DNA of 64,000 bases, taken from assembly GCF_030936135.1 (NCBI RefSeq), contig NC_082611.1, forward strand, positions 8,943,001 to 9,007,000. Direction: 5' to 3'. This document shows, piece after piece, positions 24,170 through 47,900 of this stretch. The notes under the pieces are model-generated. The model saw only the letters and a program-made list of their open reading frames with translations. It was not told where the DNA came from and did not search any database. The position numbers and the translations under genes are program-made. How positions within the stretch are numbered: position 1 is the stretch's first letter; every line of letters begins with the position of its first letter. This DNA is from Gavia stellata (taxonomy: Eukaryota > Chordata > Aves > Gaviiformes > Gaviidae).

Positions 24170-27100
24170 TACAACAGTTGGTAGAATAATTTTCCAAATT
24201 AAAATTACATGGGAGATTTGCTTGTTTCAGAGGTGTAGAAACTTAGAGGAAAGTTTCTCCATTCTTACTTCCTTTTTTTTTAAATGAGAAACACATTTTA
24301 CTGAGTTATAAGACACTGAGCCCAAAACTGAAGTCAGTGACATTTCTATGTTTAATCAGTGCTTAAAAATCAATGGAAGAAGTAGACAAAAATTTAAAAG
24401 AATCCCTTCCTAACTGGTGCACAGACTCAATATAAAAGTCTGCTATTGCAAACACTAATCTTGGTGTAGAGTTCAAAGTAATTGCATATATTTTAGATAT
24501 TTCTTGCTAGCTATGTAGTTTTAAAATTATGGACTGTAAAGGAACGAAGTGACTCAATTCATATCGTTACGTATTCCATTGCTATAAATCAAATGCAGCA
24601 TGCGCTTCAATGAATATTTCTTTCAAAACAAATACCAAGTTTTGTCCTTGTATTTTTAAATGTTAATTGTTAACAAGCCATGGAAGCAATACTTTCATGT
24701 AATAAACTAATGATATGAATAGAAAACATAAAACAATCAAAACACCTTTTAATAGTTTAAACATTTTCATGGCCTAGAAGACTGCACGTAAATAAAATCT
24801 AGCAAGTAACACATGTGCAGCATTTTAAGTATGTCCAAGTTAACAGACATTCAGCCCAAGAATATAGAATTCTTTATCAAACAGATCTTCAGCCAACAAT
24901 TTTTTAAGATGCTGACTTCTTCCTTCTATCTAGCAATTAACTGAAGTATGTTTGGTATAAACTATTCCATGAAAACAGCTAGCTCCAGGGAACCTCTACC
25001 TTTTAAAGCAGAGTAATGACTGCCTTTATGGTTCCTTGACCAGATTTGATTCTATATGCCCAATACAAAAATACTTCTCTTAGGTGCCTGTTTTTAACTA
25101 AGACTTTATTAATCTTTACATCTATTTGAAGGAAGCTGTCTGCCATTAATTTGGAGATACTTCAGGTTCAAATTTCAGCCTTACTACACCCACTAACTCC
25201 AGAGCTTTAAAATCTGCCTTTTGTCAACAGTCCACACTTTGCTCCTCTGCATATTAACAATTTCATCCTAAATGCAATTTTCAAATATCCCTCAAAATAG
25301 TCAGCTTGAATATCTGCTTGTTCAGCTTGATAAGCAGGTCTATAAGCAGCTCCCTGAACTCCTCATAAAAATGGCCATGAAAGAAACAGGAAATGAAAAC
25401 CAAGGCTGTTTCCAACCTTCCTGTGGTTTACAAAGTGGCTGAAGACAGGCTGCTGCGAGGGAAGATGGTAACTTCCTAATCGCCAGGCGAGGGCCAGGCA
25501 AAAGCTGCAGATCAGGTAGGAGCTGGAGAAGGGTCTATTCTGGCTAAGGCAGAGGATGGAACAACAGTTTTTCCATGCCCCAACACAGAAAATGAACTCT
25601 TGAAGAGCTAGTAAAATGTGGATGCCTTTTTGCATATATATTTAAGATGCTGTAATATGAAGAAAGATGCAAAGAGTAGGTAACTTCACAGGTAAGAAAA
25701 AAAGTCAAGCTGACAAACAACTTGGTTCAAGTTTTTTTTCTAAAGCCAATTTATTTGTAAGAATATGACTGAATTTTGAGATAATTGAGGATGATTGTGA
25801 TGTATATTTTCAAGTTTATTTTTCACAGAGCTACAGCTGTAGAGGGACTTCCTTTTCAGGTGATGAAAGTTTGCATTTTTGTAACAAGTTTGGTTTCACA
25901 AACTTCTACTGAGAAACTTAAAATGAAGAATATAAGGTTATTGAAAAGATGCCCATTTGAAACATTTATTTTTAATAGTAAGTTTGATATTACTGTGAAA
26001 GTCATTGCAATAAGTATGTTATTAACAAGTGTCACTTTTTTTTAAAGAAGTGCATGTTCAAGCCTTCACAAATATACTTAATGAAGTGATTTATGTAGTA
26101 GGTATTAGGGCTTTTGGAAAGCTAGACACTTCATCTCTATTTCTCGCTGGAGCCCTCTGCATGGGTCTTCAAATGGAGAATTGGGAGACTCTCCTTTACC
26201 TCAAATTCCATGAGCACCAATGTGCTTCACACTAGCATTTCCAGCAGTCATTTCTCAAATCATATGTGACTCAGTTCCTTCCTACACACAAATAAAAAGG
26301 TCCCCTCAGCTTCACAAAATTTGAGAGTAAGAAAGAAGAAATTTGAAATTTCTTCAACAGCAACCTTCTAACAATGCACAAACAGGCCTCTAGTGCCATG
26401 ACTAATTATAATACGCAGGATCTGACACAACTCTTTACACTAATTGGTACATCTGTACCTTGTTTATGAAATAGGTTCAATTAGAAGTTGAGGTACCACA
26501 CTTCCTTTCCCAGATGTCCTCTTTAATTGTACTACAATGAAATCATGCATGAGTATCCCCTCCCTCTTCTTAATCGTCAGCCTTTATATTGAATAGGTTA
26601 ACGCACAGGTGTTGACATTTTGTGACTCACAGAAGGCAAATCAGTTTCAGAAATTTCTAGTGGTTACAACTGTCTTAATACAGAGGAGCCAGAAGAACAG
26701 ACTGTTTAAACCAGTGAGACACAGTACGACGTTACTTGCGTCTCTCCCAGAGCTGGATGACAGTCACCAAGAGAAACTAGAGCATGGGTCTAAAGAAGAA
26801 AAGTGGATTTTGACTGAAGCACGCTAGCTGACATCACGCTCTGCTGTACTGGGTCCCAAGCTGCAGTGTAATGCTCAGTCCTGACAAACTGGTTGGACAC
26901 AAGTATTTTCCTCATCTTTCTTCCATGACTTGAACCACATTAAGACAGAACTAAGAACAAACGCTTTCCTAGTCCCCAGGGGTAATACTGAGGGGAAATG
27001 CTGCTGAAGCAGAGGGGAAATGCAAACAGAAAGCACTTGGAGTAGGAGGGCAAGTGAAACTCGTTGAGTGCCGCCACTCTTTCAAGGCCGCGATGCTATG

Positions 27101-27190
27101 GCTGCCCAAGCGCTGTAAAGCTGTGACTCCTGGAAGGCAGCGGGGCTGGAAACTTGCAGGACTGCAAGTTTGGAGGTGCTCGTCTGTTAA
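24170..27190. other. DNA between MFSD13B coding start and CDR2 CpG island
   Basis: Three kilobases, mostly AT-rich. It is probably 5' intron or upstream sequence of MFSD13B if that gene's first noncoding exon lies in the CpG island. Small frames at 25.4, 25.8 and 26.6 kb resemble nothing known to me. Confidence 0.55.
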
Positions 27191-27796
27191 AACTGGGCAA
27201 ATCAAGCTACTTTTTCCTCAGCAGATCCCCAGATACGGGACACGGCTCCCTCTTCCTTGTAAGGAGAAGCGAGAGCGCGCGGTGTCCGCCCGACCGACGT
27301 GCGAGGCGCGGGGATGGAGACGGCCGCCGCCAGACGTGACAGCAGCTGCCACGGCTGCACGCTCCGGCGGGGCCACGCTCTCCCCTCCCCTTCCGCACGC
27401 CGGCGCCAAGGCTGCCCCGGGAGGCGGCGGGAACGCGGCCCACACCTGGGCGCGACGCGGGTGAGGGGACGCGGCTGAGAGGAGCCGCGGTTCGGGGGCC
27501 GAGCTCCTCCTCACGGGCTCTTCCCTCAGCGCACCCCGGGAGCTCCCAACACGGGGCGACTAGGAGCCACGGATTTCCCTACGCCTAGTCACCGCTGCCC
27601 CACCCTGCGCTTGTGCCAGCTCTGCTCCGCCGCAGACCCACCGGAATACCCCCAGCAACCGCTCCCCGCCATTAACCCTTCAAAGCCCCAGCAACCACCA
27701 CCCCCTTCCACGGGCACTAACCCACCTCCTCTGACTAGAGGCTGCGCAGCTGGCTGCTGGGGCGGGGTTGCCCGGGCCAACCTTCTCGTCGTTCTG

Positions 27797-27909
27797 ATTG
27801 GTGGCTTGACATGAATACCCTTCGTGATTGGTTGAGGCTCCTTTCGATCTGTCCGGCGGACGGCTTCCCATTGGCTCCCCGCAGGGGAGGTGAGGGTGTT
27901 GTGTTTGAA
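27797..27909 (+). promoter_or_regulatory. CDR2: CDR2 promoter elements: three inverted CCAAT boxes and a CHR-like site
   Basis: ATTGG (inverted CCAAT) occurs at 27797-27801, 27827-27831 and 27870-27874, and TTTGAA, the cell-cycle homology region core, at 27904-27909. The spacings are 30, 43 and 34 bases. NF-Y-bound CCAAT boxes about 30 bases apart upstream of a CHR near the start site are the standard layout of promoters active in G2/M. No TATA box is seen. The start site is inferred to lie shortly after 27,909, about 200 bases before the ATG. Confidence 0.6.
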
Positions 27910-28020
27910 TCGCGGGGAGACGGTGGGCGGGTGGCTGTAGCTTGCCACGTTGCTGCCGGCAGCTTCGCGCAGCCCGACCAGAAGGGGGAGAGGTTCGGCA
28001 AAGTCCGGAAACGCTCGGCA

Positions 28021-28041
28021 ATGGCCGGAGGCGGCTTTTAA
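28021..28041 (+). CDS. Possible uORF in CDR2 5' leader (6 codons)
   Basis: ATGGCCGGAGGCGGCTTTTA plus A reads MAGGGF and stop. It has G at -3 and G at +4, a strong initiation context, and ends 114 bases before the CDR2 ATG. It is the only ATG between the CHR-like element and the main start. It matters only if transcription starts upstream of 28,021, which the promoter layout suggests. Confidence 0.5.
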   Translation: MAGGGF

Positions 28042-28155
28042 GGAGCGGAGCGGTTGCCGGCTTGCCCTGCCCCGCCGTCGCTCGGCGTGAGGGGACTCGT
28101 TCGCCTGAGCGCTGCCGCCTCGTCCTCCCGCCGCGCCGTGAGGGGAAGGGGCGCG

Positions 28156-41129
<12,974 letters not shown>

Positions 41130-42670
41130 CACTGGACATGCTGATGACCCATTTTCTGTTGATGACTGATCTGTTAGTCAAGAAGGAGAGAAACTTTATA
41201 CGAATGTCAAAGACCCCTTATACTGATGTATTTCTTGAGCACTCAAAATGAATGTTTTGAATTGGCTTGTAGACCTGTAGTTAACAAGCTAGTTAGTTAA
41301 CAGCTAGTCTGCTTGTACCTATGTAGCAATAGATTTAATGTTGTTTAGCACTGTCACAAAAACTAGTGGTTGTAAAGCAAACATCATACTTAATACTACA
41401 CTACTACTTCATACCACACTTAATCTCTGGCCAGAGCAGTAACTGACACTAGTTTCCTTAGTCCACTTCAAAAATAACAGAGCTAAGCACTCTGTACTGT
41501 ATTTCTCACAAGGAACCAGACTAAAGCTTTCTTTTGGTTCGCAGTGATGATCTAGCCCTTTAAGTATGTCTGTGTAGAAAATTAACAAAAACGAGGCCCC
41601 TGACCAGTATCATGGGCTGCCTCTCCTTGTGAGAATGAAGTTAGCAGTCTAGCTGAACGTGCTTTGGCGAGGGGGGAGAGCTGGCACAGCAGCTGGCATT
41701 GTGCTTGGTTTAAGCTAATACCACGCTTTCACATGCACTAAGCTCTCCCACAGATTAGTGTAAATGTCTTCCTACTAAGAAAGGATTTGCTGTAAAGTTC
41801 GCGTGGCTTTTTAGGTATGGTTTCTTATGTAGGGCACTTTGTCTTAAGGCAAGATACTGTGAATTGATGATGTTATTTGGGACCTACTGTTCTGTGGTGG
41901 AATGTCTGCAAAGTACATTTTTATGTGTATTTGGTAAGATAGAAAGTTGCAATTTAGCTATTTAACTTTAGTAGTAGCATTGACATAGTGGAGTAGCTTT
42001 TAATCTTTCGTACCACAAACTCCAAGTGCTTGAAGGAGACAGGCCAGGTAAAACCTTATCACACTGTTTTGTCTATTGCTTCCTGTGTCTGTGGACCTCT
42101 TCCATGCTGCCTGGGGGGGTGGGAGGATGGACACAACAGTGCCAGAACATATCCCACTGAAGGTGGGGGGCCATGCTCTTGTTCTTCCTCTCCCTCTCCA
42201 CTCCCTAGTAATAATTCATATGTATTCAAATTCTGAAAAGCAAAGAACATGGAAAAGTATGTTCTTTAAATCTGCTTCAACATGTGAAGAAAACAAAGGC
42301 TAAGAGATGAAGGGGGTGGAAAGGCACAATGAAAGGTGGCATCCTTTTCCTTATAAAGGGTCTCAGCTTGATTTGATCAGCTGTTCTGGGGAGTTAACGC
42401 ACTGCCTGTCTGAGGTGCAGCCAAACAGTTGACACAGAATGTTGACAATTTCTCAGCTTTAGTTCAACTGCTGCTGTTGCAGTTCTGTCTGCCTTATGTT
42501 GTACCCTGTTAAGCTTGTGTGTAGCTGTCTCTCAGTTGCAGTATTAAGACTTCATATTGTGGGAGTTTCTCTAAAACATGTATTGCATTCTGAAAATTGT
42601 TTAAAAAGGGGACTCTGAATCTTGTATTTTTCTAAGCAAATAAATAATCCACTCAAGCTACAGGTGTAAC
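41130..42670 (+). other. CDR2: CDR2 3' UTR
   Basis: Sequence after the stop runs without an intervening gene to AATAAA at 42639-42644 (in AAATAAATAATCC). A second candidate at 43377-43382 (GCAATAAAAACC) would extend it by about 740 bases. Confidence 0.65.
42639..42644 (+). terminator. CDR2: Candidate CDR2 poly(A) signal
   Basis: Consensus AATAAA in an A-rich context about 1.5 kb after the stop codon. Confidence 0.55.
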
Positions 42671-43376
42671 TAGTAATTACACCCATCTGTGCCCATCAGG
42701 AAACAGTAAACTTGGTGTGGATGGCACCTGCATTGTCTAGTCTTGCCATCTTTTCTACATAGCTGTCATGGGGTTCCCATTAAACTTGTTTTTAAAAAGG
42801 TTAAGCTACATGGAAAAGGATGGGCCTGTCTGGGAAAGAAATCCAGAGGGAACTAAGTAGTTTCTCCTCATTCATTGTTGTGGTGTTTGTCAGTGCTGTT
42901 CAAAAAGGAGGGGGGGGAAAAATAAGGTGGAAAAGCTGCTGTTCTGGCATCAGGTTAACTGTATTGTCACTGCTTCCCTAACACTTAGATCCTCATCATC
43001 TGAGGTCTGCCCCAATTCAGATACTGGAAGGCAGTAACCTTAAATGAGAAAGGCATGACACCGTTAGTCACAACTGATTTACTACTAATATTCCTCACCA
43101 CTTCAGGGCAAGGGGATCCACAGCTGCTGGGCCAGAAAACATGTAAAAGCAATACAGAATTTCTGGTTAAATAGGTGATCTTCAGTGGTTTATTACTGTT
43201 GGCTAAGTCAGAGCACTTTCATATATACAATTTTTATGCTTTAAAATTATCATGTATGTTCTCAGATTTCCACAGAACTACTTGATTCTCCTGTAATGTA
43301 ACTTCCCCTTGGCTACCTGTGCCATTGCTAAGCTCTGGCTGTACTGTGCTTTAACAGTTAACTGTACATACTGTGC

Positions 43377-43382
43377 AATAAA
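43377..43382 (+). terminator. CDR2: Second candidate CDR2 poly(A) signal
   Basis: Consensus AATAAA following CTGTGC, about 2.25 kb after the stop; would give a longer 3' UTR. Confidence 0.35.
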
Positions 43383-43399
43383 AACCTCCAAGACTGGGT

Positions 43400-44130
43400 T
43401 CTTCTTTCCTGACTTCTCTCAGACTGTGGCTTTCCCAGAGAGCAGCTTTACAGAAGCAGTTGTGGGTAACGCTGTGGCAACAGGACTGTACTAGGAAGTG
43501 CTGGCCATGGGTGCACGCAACAGACCAACACAAAGGCTGCAAAAGCTGCCTGAATTTAAAACACCTCCCAATTATATTGGTGTAGTTAATAAACTACACT
43601 AGTGTATTAATTAAGGTAGAGTTTCAGCAGTTTAAATAGGCATTTTCCACAGAAATGTGAAATGGCGTAAGGATGGAAACATTATTCTTAGGCAATCTTA
43701 CCTGGATTAGCTACCTTAATCTGCTTATTTTAGTCAACAACTCAACTCAGCCTTTCAGATGAAATTAATAGAAGCTCCTTGAGCTTCTCATGTGATAGAA
43801 ATTACAGCAAAGAACACGGACAGCAAAGTAACCACATTCTACAGTGCCTACAGGGGGATATTCCTTACCTTACTGCAGTTAGGCTCCCATGACAAGCCTG
43901 CAACAAAAAGATTGGTTACTGTACCTTGTGCAACAGGCCCTTAGCTTGACAGCCACCTCTGGCTACCCCCTAAAGAACACGTTGCCACCAGAATGATGTA
44001 AAGCAGTTTACTATCTACTAAACATTCCTGACCTTTCCTTCTGCTGTAAGCCTTCAGGCTATAAAAGGAGCAGATGCAGCTTCCATTTCTTCTTGGACAA
44101 ATACAAGGCAGGGTAGAATTGACCTTCGAG
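43400..44130. other. Short gap between convergent CDR2 and POLR3E 3' ends
   Basis: About 0.7 kb separates the last plus-strand and the first minus-strand poly(A) candidates. No gene is seen. Confidence 0.6.
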
Positions 44131-44137
44131 ATAAAAT

Positions 44138-44922
44138 TTTATTAGAAAAATTACACAAAATAGAGGTTTTACATTGTTGCCGTGTGATAACTACAGCCAG
44201 ATGCCTTCCAGAGGATGCACTCGGTTACTTACCTTGCTGTATTTGCATACAGTGGTGCAAAAGATCCCTCAGACAAACCCCACACCAATGAAAGCAATCC
44301 AGTAGTTCCACATCTGTTTCAAATGTAGGTACATTTCCAAATAACTCATTTCACAGACAACAGGAGAGAACAATTGCTATGTAGTACAGAGTTCAAAGAC
44401 GGTGACTGTGTTCCCCCCTCCCTGGCCTGACGTTTCCATGAACGTGACTATCTTCTCTTTTTAAAGAGGGCTGCAAGGGCTATCACAATGCTCAGACTAA
44501 AGTATGAGCATCTAGGTATTTAACAAAAACTGGGATGTTTGTAAACAAATTTAATTTATTGGCATTACTTACAAAATAAAGTATTAGACCATGATTTTCC
44601 ATCATGTCTGTGTCAGTATATGGTTTTATTTTTTTATAACGGAACAGAACAAGAATTAAGTACATTAGAAATCCCAGATTAATCAAGCTGCAGACAGGGT
44701 CCCACATTGTCTTCCTAGTTGCTCTTGTGCCTAGGTGGCCATGCAAACACGTGTGTGAGCGTGTTGGGATGTCAGTGACTGTCTGTCTGCAATGCCCACG
44801 TGCCCCAAAGTAGGTCAGATCCTGCCCCACACTCCCGAGGCCATGGCATTACTCTGTCTGTGCCACCTGCTGCAGGTTTCCTCTTTCGTCCTGGAGATCG
44901 CTTGAAACCGCTACCACCGCTG
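44138..44922 (-). other. POLR3E: POLR3E 3' UTR with candidate poly(A) signals
   Basis: Minus-strand AATAAA motifs occur at 44625-44630, 44555-44560 and 44138-44143, giving 3' UTRs of about 0.3 to 0.8 kb. A minus-strand frame at 44492-44830 is within this UTR and is not a gene I recognise. Confidence 0.55.
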
Positions 44923-44979
44923 TCAAGACTGCACCGTCCCCTTAAGATACCACATTCCGCCATAGCTCACACAGCAGTC
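44923..44979 (-). CDS. POLR3E: POLR3E last coding exon
   Basis: 57 nt after acceptor TTTCTCCCCAG: DCCVSYGGMWYLKGTVQS and TGA, identical in my recollection to the human C-terminus. Part of the last winged helix. Confidence 0.97.
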   Translation of the reverse strand, partial: DCCVSYGGMWYLKGTVQS

Positions 44980-47900
44980 CTGGGGAGAAAGGGAAAGTCC
45001 GTAAGGTCTTTGGAACCGCTGTCTGGCTTTGGGACAATAAATGTGATCAATAACAGAAGTCTCCTCTCCAGTGCACGAGAGAGAGCACGAATCCAGAGCA
45101 GCGGGTTATCTCCACCCTGAAGACCATATAGCTTAAATGAAGATGACCAACACAAGAGGGGGAAGGTTGAGAGGCCACAAGGAGGAGAAACAATGCAACG
45201 GCTGCAAGAAACCGGGCTTTTTGGGGGAGAAGATGGGGACTGTGCAGAAGCCAGCTTAGGAAGGGTGGTGGGAAGAGGTGAGGACAAGGGGAACTGAGGG
45301 GTGAACACAGGCTGAAGCTCAGGCGGAGAGACTGAAGGGAGCGGCGGGAACAGGCTGAAAGCAGTCGCCAGACCTGAAGCCTTTTAAGAACCAACATTCT
45401 ATGATAATGAACTGTCAAACCTCAAGAACCGTGCTTTGGTATTCTGACAACACGTCTGCTAAGCCTACAGCGCGGAAGCACCACAGCAAAGGAGTTCAGT
45501 AAGTGGGTTTTCTTGTGGCTCATTTTGTTATTTCTATTAGATGAGCACCAAGTCTCTCAAGTTCTAAGCTAACGGCCTCTCCTTTTGCTCCCACCCTCCC
45601 ATTTACGTAATTCAACACAGGCTTGAGTACGGCAACAGAACTGATGCTGTGGAGCTTGAAGGGAAAAAAGTATCTTTTTTTCTGAAGTCTTGGGACTTGC
45701 ACATCACAAAAGCAAATAAGAAATTAAGTGTGGAGGCTAGAAAGAGGGTTTGCAGACCTGATCTGCAGAGGCAAAATACAAACCCTGTCAGTCTGTTCCT
45801 CTGTGTATAAAAAAGGAGCACAGGCAGATGGGGAAATAGGAGTCAACAAATCTAATCTCATTCAAAGAGGAATCCAATCTCTGGTGGCTTAAAGAAGCCA
45901 GAGAATCTTCCTATTTCATTAAATCATACTTTTCAATTTTATTTCAGAAACAAAGATAATTTCTGTGACAAATGTATTCAAGGCAAAGACACAACACAAG
46001 GCTGATCGTACGATGACTTAGTGACTTACATAAGAAGAATACCCAGTTTTTTAGGGGAAGGTATTTTTTCCTAGGAATAGGTCATCTGTTAAATAGCAAC
46101 AGCATCATGAAAAACTAATGCCAGTGCATTGTCTAGATGTTCCAGGAGAGCTGATACTTGAGCTCACCTAGTCGCCTGACAAATCTCCCAGCAGAGGCAA
46201 GCCACATGAAATACTGTCTAGCAGGCAGAAATGTCTGAGCTTATTCTAATGCTGAGAAGACCGGGTTCTTTCAAGTGAGACCAGTTTGCTTATTATCACA
46301 GCAACAGATCTGTAATTTTTCAAATACGCTATTATTCCTTTTGCAGATCCCAATGTAATAAAGTACTTAAGCACTTGTCTTATTGAAGTGGGTGACAGTG
46401 AGCAAAGGCCCAGCAACAATGACTAAAGTATTACATTAGTTGGCAACTTTCTACTTAGCCATCCCGCATCGCTTTTAAAGCTTGTCAATCATGGCCTGCG
46501 TGATCCCTACTTTATACCTTAAACTTCTTTAACAAGTAAATGGTGCACCTTCAAAGACAGAGATGAAAGGATTCAAATAAACATTCACAATGAAGTATGT
46601 TAACTACTACTTTGCCTGCTTGTTTTGGCTAGGGTTTTGCTCCGTACACTGCTGCACGTCCTACTATAGGATGAAATATGTGGCACTTGTGCTCTTCAGC
46701 ATTAACCAACAGTAGTCAGCTGGTAAACTCAGCACTGTGCAGAACCCTCCCACCTCCTTAATGTTTAACTCCACATTATTTAAAAATAACTCTGAAGTAT
46801 CACATTTACTACACTCTATACTCTGCTGGTCCAAGATGAGAAATAAAGATTTGTTGCAATAACACAAAATAACGCGTAAGTCAAAATCACTACTCCTTGG
46901 AGGGAAAGACAGTACAGAGAGACAAGTGTATTTTTAGGAAAACAAGCTGAAAACCGGGCTTTGAACACATTCCAACAACAATTGTTCTAGCATCCTTATC
47001 ATTTGTCAGTTCAAGGTAAAATACAATCCTTTGCTCAAACCCAGAACTAAAAATTGATGTATAATTAGATCAAACCCGCAATTGAACAGAAACTTACCTT
47101 TAACACTCTATCCACCTCCTGCTTGTTTAAATCTTCTCCACACTCCTGACTCAACTGATTCTGGATGACATTCCTGCGCACTCGATAATTTTTCGAAAAG
47201 ATTTCAAGCAAAACTTGGCGATGCTTTAAAAGAAAAAGTATCATAAATACAAAAAGAAGAACAATTATTCCTATCTTTCTATGTATCAAAACTGCATGTG
47301 CCTTAGTCTCTGTAAAACATTCACTGAACTGCATTAGAGGATTCTTGCTTCGTAATCCTGAAACTGTCCCACAGACATCCGCTCTCTAGCAGTGCCCTAG
47401 CCTCTGAGCTCTACAGGGATCCCTCCATACCCCGTGGCTCGAACCTGCACCTGTCCTGTGACCTGGGGACCTCCAAAGGTACAAGAACATGCTGAAGACA
47501 GGGCTGCAACGTATTCCTCGCAAATGCTTCCACAGGAGTTCATGTGGTCCACTACTGCTCGAGTCTTTCCTATAAAAATTTATTTAGATCATGGACACAG
47601 GAGTTACATTGTCCATCCACATTTTCTAAGCCACCTTCCCTTTCATTTACTCTGATAGCAATTAAAACTCAGGAGATGCTCACATATGCTGTAATCATTT
47701 CCTATTCTAAGTATAAACATATACATCAGGTAACATCATCATTTCATCTCCGGTTAATGTTGCGTTACCATCAAAAGACAAAAAAAATTGGACTGGATCC
47801 TGGCATGAGGCCGGCATCAGAGAATCCTTTCTCCTCACAGGTTCAAAATTACTTGTATTCCACTGAGCTCGTTACTGACATGTGTTACCAACATATTATG

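Noticed and set aside
47436-47445. Minus-strand GGTTCGAGCC resembling a Pol III B-box, interesting in a POLR3E intron
   Set aside because: It fits the loose B-box pattern, but no A-box lies 30-60 bases upstream on that strand, and no tRNA or SINE structure surrounds it.
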